64,000 bases of DNA from contig JAHEYN010000003.1 of assembly GCA_023251555.1 (NCBI GenBank), forward strand, positions 42,914-106,913, given 5' to 3'. Positions 45,810 through 54,098 of the stretch are shown piece by piece. The position numbers were made by a program, and so were the translations under genes. The DNA is from Bacteroidota bacterium. GTDB taxonomy: Bacteria; Bacteroidota; Bacteroidia; AKYH767-A; JAHEYN01. The notes beneath the pieces are model-generated. The model did no database searches, had not been told where the DNA came from, and was given only the letters and a program-made list of their open reading frames with translations. The first letter of the stretch is position 1; each line of letters begins with the position of its first letter.

Positions 45810-45971
45810 TTAAATTAATTGCAAGTAATACCATCCATGTGAGCAAAAAGCAAATAGAAGCCATTTAAAAATAAATAATACTACGTCACAATCAAATCAG
45901 ACCTTTCAGTTTTTTGTTTTTCAATTCACAAACTCAAGCAAGCTTGATTTGCTCATTTCAAACCCAGGTAA

Positions 45972-46025
45972 TGATCGCCTTCGCAACCCGGCGGACTTTG
46001 TCCGCCGAAGGTCGCTTCGGCGACC
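45972..46025. repeat. Dispersed intergenic palindrome, degenerate copy 3, with two hairpins
   Basis: GGCGGAC-TTT-GTCCGCC (45990-46006) and GGTCGC-TTCG-GCGACC (46010-46025) are two perfect hairpins; the second has a cUUCGg tetraloop if read as plus-strand RNA. On the minus strand GTCCGCC-GGG-TTGCGAAGGCG (45996-45976) resembles the other two dispersed copies. It lies immediately 3' of tRNA-Ser and could process or end that transcript, but no T-run follows. Confidence 0.55.
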
Positions 46026-46030
46026 GAAGG

Positions 46031-46118
46031 CGGAGAGAGTGGGATTCGAACCCACGAGACGCTTTTGGCGCCTACACACTTTCCAGGCGTGCTCCTTCGA
46101 CCACTCGGACATCTCTCC
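46031..46118 (-). tRNA. tRNA-Ser(GGA)
   Basis: 88-nt class II tRNA on the minus strand. Acceptor GGAGAGA (46118-46112) pairs with TCTCTCC (46038-46032); discriminator G at 46031; anticodon GGA in the CTGGAAA loop; a long variable arm (GTGTAGGCGCCAAAAGCGTCTC, given by its ends GTGTAGG and GCGTCTC) and a normal T arm GTGGG-TTCGAAT-CCCAC. CCA is not encoded. Confidence 0.95.
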
Positions 46119-46136
46119 TGAATTTTAAAGGGACGG

Positions 46137-46144
46137 CAAAAATA
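46137..46144 (-). promoter_or_regulatory. -7 promoter box of tRNA-Ser
   Basis: TATTTTTG on the minus strand, 19 bases before the tRNA 5' end, between ansA and the tRNA. Confidence 0.5.
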
Positions 46145-46160
46145 ACAATAAATTCCGCCC

Positions 46161-47210
46161 TTAAAAATATGACTTTCTGCCGGATGCGGACACCTCACTC
46201 ATTTCGCCCCTGAGAGATTGCTGCAGCAGCTTACGGATTTCTTTCAGTGCAAACTTTTGGCCAAGCAAAAACATGAGTTTTGCTACAGCCGCTTCGGTGG
46301 TAATGTCCCCTCCCGGAATTACTCCTATTTCTTTAAGCTGTATGCTGGTTTCGTACAACCCTTGTGCTACGGCGCCCCCGGGACACTGGGTTATGTTATA
46401 AATAATAATGTTTTTATCAATGGCTTTTTTCAGCGCGCTTAAGAAATTATTGTCAGTTGGGGCGTTGCCTGTACCGAATGTTTCCATAACAACAGCTTTA
46501 AGCCCGGGAGAGCTCAGTACTGAATTTATAAATGAATACGGCATCCCCGGGTATATTTTTAACACGGCAATATTGTTGCTGAGAGAAGTATGCAGTTTTA
46601 ATTTTCCGGGCAACATCTTGCTAATGGCCGAATGATTGAAGCGGATATTCACTCCGGCTTCTGCAAGGGGCGGATAGTTAACAGATCTGAAGGCTTCAAA
46701 TTTCTCAGAGCTGTATTTTATGGATCTGTTTCCCCTCAGCAGCTGATAGTCGAAAAAAATACACACCTCCGGAACAGCGGGACTTTTTTTATTTCCTGAG
46801 GCTGCAATCTCAATCGCTGTGATTAGATTTTCTTTTGCATCAGTTCTTATTTTCCCAATCGGAAGCTGAGCCCCTGTAAATATTACGGGCTTCCCGAGGT
46901 TTTCGAGCATAAAACTCAGTGCAGACGCTGTATAAGCCATGGTGTCGGTTCCATGCAGTATTACAAAGCCATCATATTCATTGTATGCTTTTGCTATAAT
47001 GTTTGCAAGTTTGATCCATGTGCCTGGCTCAATGTTGGAAGAATCCATCAGGGGAGTAAAAGAAATACTCTCAATGGTATAATTAAAACGCCTTAATTCG
47101 GGTACATGATCAAGGAGGCGCTTAAAGTCAAAGGGCTTCAGGGCACCTGTCCTGCTGTCATGAACCATTCCAATGGTGCCTCCGGTATAGATAATCAGTA
47201 TTTTTTTCAT
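46161..47210 (-). CDS. ansA: Type I L-asparaginase
   Basis: Hydrolyses asparagine to aspartate and ammonia; cytoplasmic (no signal peptide). 349 residues. Both catalytic threonine motifs are present: IYTGGTIGMV at the N-terminus and VILHGTDTMAYTASAL (T in HGTDT). MEAFGTGN-type segment reads VMETFGTGNAPT. Absence of a leader and the C-terminal layout fit the type I (EcAI-like) form. It is the third gene of the TatD-phosphatase-ansA run, 26 bases after the phosphatase. Confidence 0.94.
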   Translation of the reverse strand: MKKILIIYTGGTIGMVHDSRTGALKPFDFKRLLDHVPELRRFNYTIESISFTPLMDSSNIEPGTWIKLANIIAKAYNEYDGFVILHGTDTMAYTASALSFMLENLGKPVIFTGAQLPIGKIRTDAKENLITAIEIAASGNKKSPAVPEVCIFFDYQLLRGNRSIKYSSEKFEAFRSVNYPPLAEAGVNIRFNHSAISKMLPGKLKLHTSLSNNIAVLKIYPGMPYSFINSVLSSPGLKAVVMETFGTGNAPTDNNFLSALKKAIDKNIIIYNITQCPGGAVAQGLYETSIQLKEIGVIPGGDITTEAAVAKLMFLLGQKFALKEIRKLLQQSLRGEMSEVSASGRKSYF

Positions 47211-47236
47211 ACTTAATTCTGTTTCTGATTTTTTAA

Positions 47237-49216
47237 TTATACCCTCACGCCGATCATAAGCACATCATCCACCTGCTGGTGCTTTCCTTTCCAGGAATCG
47301 AAGGTATGCTCAAGGAATGAGAGTTGTTCCTGCATGCTTTTATGCTGTATGCCCAGCAGGATATCCCGGAGGTTCTTGCTCATAAACTTCTTTCCCTGTT
47401 CTCCGCCGAACTGGTCGGCAAAACCATCGGTGAACAGATAAAAGGTTTCTCCCTTTGCAAGATGGAAAGTGTGGTGGGAGAATATGCGTTTCTCTTCCGA
47501 CTGCATTCCGCCGATGGGATATTTGTCGGGCTTGACTTCCGTAACGGCTTCCCCGCTGTTTCTGAAAATCCACAACGGCCTGTTGGCCCCCGCATAATGA
47601 AGAGTGGTTCTGCCTTCTGCAGATTCAAGGCTCACCAGTGCCACATCCATTCCATCCCGGGTTTCTGCCTGTTCGGAGTCCTGCTTGAGGGCTGAGCGTA
47701 CTCCTTCATGGAGATGGTTCAGGACAAGGGCAGGCGTAGTGATGTTCCGTTCAATGATAATCTGGTTCAGCAGGTCGTTTCCTATCATGCTCATGAAAGC
47801 TCCGGGTACACCGTGCCCCGTGCAGTCCACCGCTGCAAGAAGTATCTTCTCTTCACGCCGGGCAAAGGCGTAGAAGTCCCCGCTTACAACATCCTTGGGC
47901 CTGTACAAAACAAAGGAGTCAGGCAGGGCCCGCGAAATACCATCTAAGGAAGGCAGCATAGCCTGCTGTATGCGGCGGGCATAGTTGATGCTGTCGGTGA
48001 TGTCTTTGTTTTTTTCTTCTATCTCCCGGTAGGCCGTGCTGAGTGCAGCATTGGCTTTTTTCTTTTCACGCAGGCTCCTGTATATGAAGAATGAGAGAAA
48101 GGCCACCACCACAAAACCTGCAATGACAGAGTAGGTCGCAAGCTTCTGCCGCTTCAGCTCCGCCGACTGTATCACCTTGTCCTTGTTCAGCAGCTCTATC
48201 GCACGGTCTTTTTTCTCCGTCTCGTACAGCGTCTGCATCTTTACAATCTGTTTGGAGCTCTCTTCATTTACAAGGGAATCCTTCATCTCAACGGCAAGGA
48301 GGCTGTTTTCATAAGCCTTTTTATAATCGCCGGCTTTTTCATAAGCATTGGAAAGGGCATCATAACAATTAAAGATATATTCTTTTAACCCTTTTTCCAG
48401 GGCCATTCTCAGGCCTTCATCAAGATGCTTTATGCCCTCTTTTTGTGAACCTTTTTCAGCAAGGGCAGTACCTATGTTTATGTGAGAAATAAGAATGCCC
48501 TGCAGGTTTCCCTGCTGCCTGTAAATTTCAAAAGCGCGGTTATACATTGTTAAAGCTTTGTCGGGCTTCCCGAGGTCTGTATAAATCGAACCTATGTTGT
48601 TGCAAACTGCAGACACACCTCGGTTCAAAGATTTTATTTCAAAGATTTGAAGTGCTTTTGTATAGTATCTCAGAGACAATTCATATTTGTGTTGCCTGCG
48701 GGCTGTGCCTCCGAGATTGCTGCAGACTTTGGCTATTCCTGTACTGTCGCTTATTTTCTCGTATAACACCAATGCCTTTTCCTGATTCTCCAGTGCAAGG
48801 GGCAGGTTATTCTGACTTTGATAAATCAGCCCGATTCCGTTATAGGCGTTTGCCATTTCAGGGAAATTCCCGCTTTCTGTATAAATCCTTAATGCTTTAA
48901 ACGAAAACCACAAAGCCGAGTCAAGAACGCCTGCTTTCCAGAAAAGAAATGCAACAGTATTATAAGTGACGGCTTTCTCGGCAGGTGTGCCTGCTTTACT
49001 GCATAATTGCAAAGCCTGGTTCCCGTAGAGAAGGGCGGAATCAATATTAAGATCCGTGTATCTTTCGGCAAGATCATTAAGGGTTTTAATCCTGGAAGAG
49101 TCAGGGACGGATTCCCGGAGCAATGATTGGAGCGAGTCAATGATGGAGTTCGAAGCACCAGCGGATGCATTAATGCAAAATAAAAAAACGAATCCGGCAG
49201 TATAAATTTTTCTCAA
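47237..49216 (-). CDS. TPR / SpoIIE-type PP2C phosphatase, membrane-anchored
   Basis: 659 residues: signal peptide 1-19, about six to seven TPRs in the periplasm (40-330; e.g. EMANAYNGIGLIYQSQNNLP), one transmembrane helix (TYSVIAGFVVVAFLSFFIYR, about 361-380), a short coiled coil with SINYARRIQQAMLP, and a cytoplasmic SpoIIE/RsbU phosphatase domain (440-659) with SGDFYAF, VDCTGHGVPGAFMSMIG, LFTDGFADQFGG and DDVLMIG, the acidic metal ligands being intact. Family members dephosphorylate anti-sigma antagonist proteins in partner switching. An RsbW-like kinase is encoded at 54099. The ATG overlaps the tatD stop in ATGA. Confidence 0.92.
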   Translation of the reverse strand: MRKIYTAGFVFLFCINASAGASNSIIDSLQSLLRESVPDSSRIKTLNDLAERYTDLNIDSALLYGNQALQLCSKAGTPAEKAVTYNTVAFLFWKAGVLDSALWFSFKALRIYTESGNFPEMANAYNGIGLIYQSQNNLPLALENQEKALVLYEKISDSTGIAKVCSNLGGTARRQHKYELSLRYYTKALQIFEIKSLNRGVSAVCNNIGSIYTDLGKPDKALTMYNRAFEIYRQQGNLQGILISHINIGTALAEKGSQKEGIKHLDEGLRMALEKGLKEYIFNCYDALSNAYEKAGDYKKAYENSLLAVEMKDSLVNEESSKQIVKMQTLYETEKKDRAIELLNKDKVIQSAELKRQKLATYSVIAGFVVVAFLSFFIYRSLREKKKANAALSTAYREIEEKNKDITDSINYARRIQQAMLPSLDGISRALPDSFVLYRPKDVVSGDFYAFARREEKILLAAVDCTGHGVPGAFMSMIGNDLLNQIIIERNITTPALVLNHLHEGVRSALKQDSEQAETRDGMDVALVSLESAEGRTTLHYAGANRPLWIFRNSGEAVTEVKPDKYPIGGMQSEEKRIFSHHTFHLAKGETFYLFTDGFADQFGGEQGKKFMSKNLRDILLGIQHKSMQEQLSFLEHTFDSWKGKHQQVDDVLMIGVRV

Positions 49217-50010
49217 AGGGTAACAGTATTAAACAGATGGTCTGCATTACGACTGGTAATGCGGGTAATCTCTTCCATGCTGCAGTTGTAGATGTCTGCC
49301 ACTTTCTGCGCAATATTTTTCAGGTATAACGGCTCATTTCTTTTTCCCCTGTGCGGGGCAGGAGCGAGGTAAGGGGCATCCGTTTCGAGGATAATGCAGT
49401 CGGGAGTCAACTGCTGCAGGGTTTTATCGAGGCCTGAGTTTTTAAAGGTTACCACTCCCCCGATACCAAGACAGAAGCCAAGATCCCGGATTTTTTCTGC
49501 ATCTTCTGCAGTTCCGGTAAAACAATGAAATACACCTTTCAGATTCACGGCATGGGGATGGGAGGAGTTTTTAAAGGCGGCAAGAAGATTATAGACCTCT
49601 TTGAATGAATTCCGGGAATGGATTACAAGCGGAAGGTTAAGATCAACAGCCCATTCGGCCTGCCTGCGCAACACAAACTCCTGCTCCCTGGCGAAAGTGG
49701 TATCCCAGTACAGGTCAATGCCGGTTTCTCCGATACCGTAATATTTGTTTTTCGACAACTGGCTTTCAATGAAAGATAATTTCTCTTTGTAGTCTGCTTT
49801 TACAGAACAGGGATGCAGGCCTATCATGGGGAAGCAGTTCCGGGGATATTGCGCCGCAAGGGCGTACATTTTAGCTATTGACTGCTCATCAATGTTAGGC
49901 ATGAAGAAGCGCGTAACGCCCCCGTCAATAGCCTGTTGTATGAGGATATCCCTGTCTGGCTCAAACTCCTCTGCATAAAGATGTATGTGGGTATCTGTAA
50001 GCTTCACCAT
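49213..50010 (-). CDS. tatD: TatD-family metal-dependent deoxyribonuclease
   Basis: TIM-barrel hydrolase of 265 residues, exonuclease on DNA in studied members. The start DTHIHLY gives H8 and H10; LHPCSV, GETGIDLYWD (Glu), VIHSRNSF (His), FHCFTG (His) and LETDAPYLAP (Asp) complete the metal site. The conserved part starts at the ATG at 50010; an upstream in-frame ATG at 50154 would add 48 unrelated residues. First gene of a run with the SpoIIE-type phosphatase and ansA. Its promoter region is shared with the divergent lipoprotein gene. Confidence 0.94.
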   Translation of the reverse strand: MVKLTDTHIHLYAEEFEPDRDILIQQAIDGGVTRFFMPNIDEQSIAKMYALAAQYPRNCFPMIGLHPCSVKADYKEKLSFIESQLSKNKYYGIGETGIDLYWDTTFAREQEFVLRRQAEWAVDLNLPLVIHSRNSFKEVYNLLAAFKNSSHPHAVNLKGVFHCFTGTAEDAEKIRDLGFCLGIGGVVTFKNSGLDKTLQQLTPDCIILETDAPYLAPAPHRGKRNEPLYLKNIAQKVADIYNCSMEEITRITSRNADHLFNTVTL

Positions 50011-50034
50011 GTAAAAATATGCATTCTGATCCCG

Positions 50035-50066
50035 TTGATAGCTTTTAACAAAAATAGTTAGTTTTG
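50035..50066. promoter_or_regulatory. Divergent promoter pair between tatD and the lipoprotein gene
   Basis: Minus strand: TATTTTTG at 50056-50049 (for tatD). Plus strand: TTG at 50035-50037, 21 bases, TAGTTTTG at 50059-50066 (for the lipoprotein). The two boxes are 2 bases apart, so the two transcripts probably compete or are coregulated. Confidence 0.5.
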
Positions 50067-50093
50067 TGCATACTAACCGGTATGAAGAAGTAA

Positions 50094-50534
50094 ATGGCAA
50101 TGTCAAGGCACAGGTTATTCTTAATTCTGGCAGTTTTATTTTTTTCCGGTTCATGTAAAAAATACCCGGAAGGTCCTACTGTCAGCCTGAGATACCGTTC
50201 GGAAAGGCTTTCCAATATATGGAAGCTTGCGTCATACCTCCAGGCCGGTACGGACAAAACAACGGATTATGAGGCTACGCACAGGAATTATATCTGGCGG
50301 TTTGGCCAGGGCGGCTCATATGAATTTTATGGTGTATTGAACGGGAAGAATAGCTCTGAAGCCGGCGAATGGAAGTTTGCCAATAATGACAAGGATATCT
50401 TGCTTATACCCCAGGCAAGCACCGATACCATTATTTATTCCATACGCATGCTGAAAGAAAAGGAGCTCCGGCTTACACACGATGCAGGCTCTTTTATTGA
50501 AGAGTGGCAATTGGTTCCCAATACAACCAAATAA
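50094..50534 (+). CDS. Small lipoprotein, lipocalin-like
   Basis: 146 residues with a lipoprotein signal (RHRLFLILAVLFFSGSC, lipobox SGSC, Cys at 21). The mature part has the W-K-L...Y-x-W-x-F-G-x-G-G-x-Y-E-F and G-E-W-K-F-A-N-N-D layout of Bacteroidota lipocalin-like proteins, ending EEWQLVP. Start ATG 50094 or 50100; both keep the signal. Function unknown. A similar fold, without the lipobox, is at 53186-53620. The glycosyltransferase gene follows 17 bases downstream. Confidence 0.82.
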   Translation: MAMSRHRLFLILAVLFFSGSCKKYPEGPTVSLRYRSERLSNIWKLASYLQAGTDKTTDYEATHRNYIWRFGQGGSYEFYGVLNGKNSSEAGEWKFANNDKDILLIPQASTDTIIYSIRMLKEKELRLTHDAGSFIEEWQLVPNTTK

Positions 50535-50551
50535 GTCTCCCGCTGCCGCCA

Positions 50552-51541
50552 ATGTCCAAAATTCTGATTATCCGCTTCAGTTCAATAGGGGATATCGTAC
50601 TCACCACCCCTGTTGTGCGATGTATAAAACAGCAGCTGAAAGGATCTGAGGTTCATTATGTTACAAAGATGGCATACAAAGATATGCTGTCCTCTAACCC
50701 CTATATTGATAAACTTTTTACTGCAGACGATCCTGCCGGAAACATATACGGCAGGCTGAGAAGGGAAAAATACGATGTGGTGATTGACTTGCATCATAAC
50801 CTGAGAAGTTTTCTTTTTAAAACACTACTTGGCATACCGGCACATTCCTTTCATAAGCTGAATATTGAAAAATGGCTGCTGGTTAACTTCAGGATCAACC
50901 GCTTGCCGCATAAGCATATAGTGGACAGGTACTTTGAAGCTGTTGTTTCTCTGGGTGTTTCCAATGACGGCAGGGGCCTTGATTATTTTATTCCCCCCGC
51001 CGATGAGGTTGATACCGGATTTCTTCCTGCCGCACACCGGGCGGGATATACGGGTTTTGCCATAGGGGCGAAGTATGCCACCAAGCAATTGCCTCCAATG
51101 AAGATTGCCGCGATATGTAAAAAAATAAGTACACCTATAGTGCTGCTTGGGGGGGAGGAAGACAGGCACAAGGGAGAGGAAATTGTAAAGGAGGCGGGTG
51201 ACATGGTATTTAATGCATGCGGGATGTTCAGCCTTAACGGGTCCGCTTCATTGGTAAAGCAGGCAGAGCGGATTATCACTCACGATACCGGTTTAATGCA
51301 TATTGCAGCCGCGCTTAAAAAAGACATTATTTCTATATGGGGGAGCACTATCCCCGGCTTCGGAATGTCGCCCTATCTTCCCGATGGCCATAGCAGCCGG
51401 CATGCGCTGGTGGAAGTGGAGGGTCTTTCCTGCCGCCCGTGTTCAAAACTTGGCCATAGTGCCTGCCCTAAGGGGCATTTTAAATGCATGAATGAAATTT
51501 CCCCAGAAACTGTGGCGGAATATTGCCGGGTGCATAAATAG
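50552..51541 (+). CDS. Glycosyltransferase family 9 (heptosyltransferase-like)
   Basis: GT-B enzyme of 329 residues of the ADP-heptose:LPS heptosyltransferase family, acting on the lipopolysaccharide core at the inner face of the inner membrane. KILIIRFSSIGDIVLTTPVVR is the hallmark N-terminal motif (given in parts: RFSSIGDIVLTTP), DVVIDLHHNLRSF follows, and the C-terminal donor site includes ITHDTGLMHIAAAL and ISIWGSTIPGFGMSPY. Four cysteines near the end (SCRPC, ACPKGHFKC) are typical of a subset of GT9. Exact sugar unknown. The ATG at 50552 is chosen over one at 50504, which overlaps the lipoprotein gene. Confidence 0.92.
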   Translation: MSKILIIRFSSIGDIVLTTPVVRCIKQQLKGSEVHYVTKMAYKDMLSSNPYIDKLFTADDPAGNIYGRLRREKYDVVIDLHHNLRSFLFKTLLGIPAHSFHKLNIEKWLLVNFRINRLPHKHIVDRYFEAVVSLGVSNDGRGLDYFIPPADEVDTGFLPAAHRAGYTGFAIGAKYATKQLPPMKIAAICKKISTPIVLLGGEEDRHKGEEIVKEAGDMVFNACGMFSLNGSASLVKQAERIITHDTGLMHIAAALKKDIISIWGSTIPGFGMSPYLPDGHSSRHALVEVEGLSCRPCSKLGHSACPKGHFKCMNEISPETVAEYCRVHK

Positions 51542-51564
51542 TAAAGGGAGAGGCAGGCAGCGAC

Positions 51565-51933
51565 CTACTTTTTTTCTTTTTTCTCAAGCAGCTCGTTGAT
51601 GCGCTTCAGGTACGCAATTTCTTTTCGCGCAAGTTCAAGATCTTTTATGATATCCGGGGCATCCGCCTTTTTTACCGGGGAGGTGGTTTTACGTTTCCTG
51701 TAAAAAGCAATACCCTCATTCCATGAGGGTAGGCTTTCCTCAGAAAATAAATGGAAAAAGTCAAAACGCAGGGCACCGGATATACGGAGAAGAAGATCAG
51801 TATCAATGGATTTACGGGAAAGAATATGATTCACATTCTGGCGTGATTTGTTGATCCGCCGGGAGAGTTCGCTCTTGCTCATGCCCGTATCCTCCAGTTT
51901 TTTTCTTATCAGGTTCCCTATGTGAATATTCAT
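51565..51933 (-). CDS. XRE-family HTH regulator
   Basis: 122 residues: HTH_XRE domain at 1-62 (GNLIRKKLEDTGMSKSELSR, NKSRQNVNHIL as recognition helix) and a C-terminal tail with a short coiled coil (LELARKEIAYLKRINELLEK) that could dimerise it. It is divergent from an orphan gene starting at 52120, and the AT-rich intergenic region holds a repeated promoter-like word (52034-52069), a likely operator. Target and inducer unknown. Confidence 0.88.
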   Translation of the reverse strand: MNIHIGNLIRKKLEDTGMSKSELSRRINKSRQNVNHILSRKSIDTDLLLRISGALRFDFFHLFSEESLPSWNEGIAFYRKRKTTSPVKKADAPDIIKDLELARKEIAYLKRINELLEKKEKK

Positions 51934-52033
51934 GATGTGAAAATTCCGAAAAGGAAATGATACGGCAATACTGGCGTTGTACGATATAATTTTACTTTAA
52001 TACTATATATTTTTACATAACGGCAGTTTGATA

Positions 52034-52069
52034 TATATTTGTAGCAGAGTTTGTTATGCTATATATTTG
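52034..52069 (+). promoter_or_regulatory. Duplicated TATATTTGTAGCA promoter/operator element
   Basis: TATATTTG occurs at 52034-52041 and 52062-52069, each within ATATATTTGTAGCA. The TTTG of the first copy lies exactly 20 bases before the second, so together they form a perfect -33/-7 pair for the downstream gene. The repeats may also be the binding site of the divergent XRE regulator (inference). Confidence 0.55.
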
Positions 52070-52119
52070 TAGCAAAGATTTTTTTTAACCTCCAATTATT
52101 CTTTTAATTGATTTATACT

Positions 52120-52659
52120 ATGATCAATCCTATTGGACAATTTTCTTCCTGCTGGGAGGAGTTCAAAAGTTTTTACCTGTCCGGCCAGGTGCTTGGCATT
52201 GGCGAAGGAAAGGGCATGCCTTCCGACCTGATATGGAATGAGGAGGATTTCCGGTTTTATCTTGCTTCGGCAATAGAAAAGCATTGCCCGGAAAAGGTGA
52301 TGCACCTTGGTGTGGATATTGTAAAAGGGCGGAGAGTAAGTTTGTGCATAGGCGACAGGGATGAGTGGAAAAAGGCGTGCAGCAGTAAAAATGTACCTGT
52401 TTTTGATCTTGTGATCGAGCCTGTACTTATTAACAACGATCGCCTGACCACGCGGAGTAACTATTATAGCGGTACCCCGCATTATAATCTTCCGAAAGCC
52501 AGAAAGAAAGCGGAGGTCTTGTCATTTATTCTTGCCGGTGGATATGCACGGGCTGCGGCATTATGTATTATAAACAAAGTAAGCTTTGCTGCTGATCATG
52601 ATTATGACGGTATCAGGCAGGAATATCCGTCGGTCAGTATTTTTTCTGTAAACAGGTAG
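52120..52659 (+). CDS. Orphan protein, function unknown
   Basis: 179 residues from ATG at 52120 (a TTG at 52108 is the only longer option). No signal peptide, membrane segment or known motif. The first half is mixed alpha/beta (VMHLGVDIVKGRRVSLCIGD), the middle contains NYYSGTPHYNLPKARKKAE, and the end ALCIINKVSFAADHDYDGIR. It is transcribed from a well-formed promoter and stands divergent from an XRE regulator that may control it. I do not recognise a family. Confidence 0.65.
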   Translation: MINPIGQFSSCWEEFKSFYLSGQVLGIGEGKGMPSDLIWNEEDFRFYLASAIEKHCPEKVMHLGVDIVKGRRVSLCIGDRDEWKKACSSKNVPVFDLVIEPVLINNDRLTTRSNYYSGTPHYNLPKARKKAEVLSFILAGGYARAAALCIINKVSFAADHDYDGIRQEYPSVSIFSVNR

Positions 52660-52666
52660 AGGGAGG

Positions 52667-53176
52667 TCAGGCGAAAAGGGCTTTAAGCTCCGTGGCTTCG
52701 GAAGGATTCATTTTGCCGCCAAGGATGAGGCTGAGCTGTCTTCTCCTGAGCGCGCCGTCATAGCGCTTTTTTTCTTCCTCTGTTTCCGGGACAACTTCAG
52801 GCACATTGATGGAGTTTCCCAACTGGTCAACAGCTACAAAGGTGTATATGGCTTCGTTGCATTTGATTCGCTGCCCGGTAGTAGGGTCTTCGACCCAGAC
52901 ATCAATAAAAACTTCCATGGAGGAATTGAAAGCCCTTGAGATCTTTGCTTCAAGCGTAACAACGGACCCCAGTTTGATAGGCTTGCTGAAAGAGACATTG
53001 TTTACAGAAGCGGTGACCACCACTCTGTGGCAGTGGCGCTGGGCAGAGATGGCTGCTGCAATGTCCATCCAGTGCAGGAGCCTGCCTCCCATAAGGTTGC
53101 CCAGCAGGTTGGTGTCATTGGGGAGGACAATTTCCGTGAGAACAGAAAGCGTTTCTTTTGCAGTCTTTTTTTGCAT
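52667..53176 (-). CDS. Acyl-CoA thioesterase, hotdog fold
   Basis: Hydrolyses acyl-CoA to free acid and CoA. 169 residues, one hotdog domain of the YciA/ACOT7 type: LPNDTNLLGNLMGGRLLHWMD carries the N-x-x-G-x-x-x-G-G signature (here N-L-M-G-G-R) and the active Asp of HWMD; ASVNNVSFSKPIKLG and EAIYTFVAVD follow. A charged C-terminal helix (ETEEEKKRYDGALRRRQ) ends the protein. Last gene of the DUF4175-RsbW-YbeY run, 9 bases after the preceding gene. Confidence 0.92.
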   Translation of the reverse strand: MQKKTAKETLSVLTEIVLPNDTNLLGNLMGGRLLHWMDIAAAISAQRHCHRVVVTASVNNVSFSKPIKLGSVVTLEAKISRAFNSSMEVFIDVWVEDPTTGQRIKCNEAIYTFVAVDQLGNSINVPEVVPETEEEKKRYDGALRRRQLSLILGGKMNPSEATELKALFA

Positions 53177-53185
53177 CTGAGTTTT

Positions 53186-53620
53186 CTAGTTTACTGCCGT
53201 GTAATTATAAATAGTCCTGATAAGACTTGGCTCCTGGTATTCATACTGGAAATCACGCTCATTCAGGCTTATGATCTTATACATGATTTTTTCCTTTGAT
53301 CCGTCAAGGACAATGGTGATATAGGTTTTATATTTATCGGTGGACCAGCTTCCGGATTTGTTAATTCCATCAATAAAAATTCTTACCCGCATGTCCGCAG
53401 TAAAAATCAGCTTATTGTTTTTTTCTTTTTCCTCCGGTTCATGTTTAACCCCGAAGCGCTCGGAAGAAGCGAACTTCCATTCCCTGCATAAGAGGGAGTC
53501 TTTGAAGGTCATTACAAAGGTGTTTTTGCCTGCGGGAATGGTATTCTGGGCCGATATTTTCCCGGTTAACATTGTTGAGATGAGCAGGCATAGCAGGCTG
53601 ATCCTGGAGAGAAGCATCAT
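53186..53620 (-). CDS. Small secreted protein, lipocalin-like
   Basis: 144 residues with an N-terminal signal peptide (1-25, ends KISAQ). The mature sequence CREWKFASSERFGVKHEPEE, then KLIFTADMRVRIFIDG and GSWSTDKYKTYITIVLDG, follows the lipocalin-like W-x-L...F-x-x-x-G...G-x-W pattern of small periplasmic or surface proteins. No lipobox, unlike the 50094 protein. Its start overlaps the ybeY stop (ATGA). Function unknown. Confidence 0.78.
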   Translation of the reverse strand: MMLLSRISLLCLLISTMLTGKISAQNTIPAGKNTFVMTFKDSLLCREWKFASSERFGVKHEPEEKEKNNKLIFTADMRVRIFIDGINKSGSWSTDKYKTYITIVLDGSKEKIMYKIISLNERDFQYEYQEPSLIRTIYNYTAVN

Positions 53621-54069
53621 CTTTTATTTTTTTTAGGTGCGAACAAAGATAGGCAATAATCCTCTTTTGCCTTCATTTGCTTTTTATCGTGCGGGGTTTT
53701 GTCTTTGTACCCGCAGAGGTGAAGTATACCGTGAATCATTACTCTCCTGAGTTCTTCCTCCGTTTTATTTTTGAAAAGAGAAGCATTCTCCTTTACGCGG
53801 TCAATACTGATAAAAATATCTGCAGTTATAAGGTTGCTGGCAGCATTTTCATTATTGTCGAAAGTGATGATATCCGTAAGTGTGTCATGGTTAAGGAATT
53901 GCCTGTTAATATAAGCAAGGCGTCGGTCACTGCAGAAAATAAAATTAACAGACAGGAGTTTTTTCTTTTCCTTGCCGGTTATTTTTTTTATCCAGTTCCT
54001 GAGAAGTTTTTTCCCTGTCGGGGAAAAAGAAACATCTTCAGAGAAAAAATGAATTTTCCCCTTTTTCAT
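53617..54069 (-). CDS. ybeY: rRNA maturation RNase YbeY
   Basis: Metal-dependent endoribonuclease for 16S rRNA 3' maturation and ribosome quality control. 150 residues. The core MIHGILHLCGYKDKTPHDKK gives the first two histidines of the H-x3-H-x5-H zinc site, but the third position is Asp (in YKD), the next His coming four residues later; I recall the same GYKDKT variant in other Bacteroidota. NFIFCSDRRLAYINRQFLNHDTLTDIITF is the other signature (FCSDRRLAYIN). In operon with RsbW-like and lipocalin-like genes. Confidence 0.93.
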   Translation of the reverse strand: MKKGKIHFFSEDVSFSPTGKKLLRNWIKKITGKEKKKLLSVNFIFCSDRRLAYINRQFLNHDTLTDIITFDNNENAASNLITADIFISIDRVKENASLFKNKTEEELRRVMIHGILHLCGYKDKTPHDKKQMKAKEDYCLSLFAPKKNKR

Positions 54070-54098
54070 GTGGGTAAGATGTGGGTAAAGGAAGGAGG

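Noticed and set aside
43715..45850. Cobalamin or other riboswitch before the TonB receptor
   Set aside because: No conserved riboswitch core could be found, and the -7 box leaves a leader far too short for one.
45990..46025. Tandem hairpins taken as an intrinsic terminator of tRNA-Ser
   Set aside because: No T-run follows on either strand, and the words match a dispersed repeat family, so a repeat is the better explanation.
45914..46213. 99-codon plus-strand frame over tRNA-Ser
   Set aside because: Antisense to the tRNA and to the end of ansA; composition follows the tRNA and hairpins.
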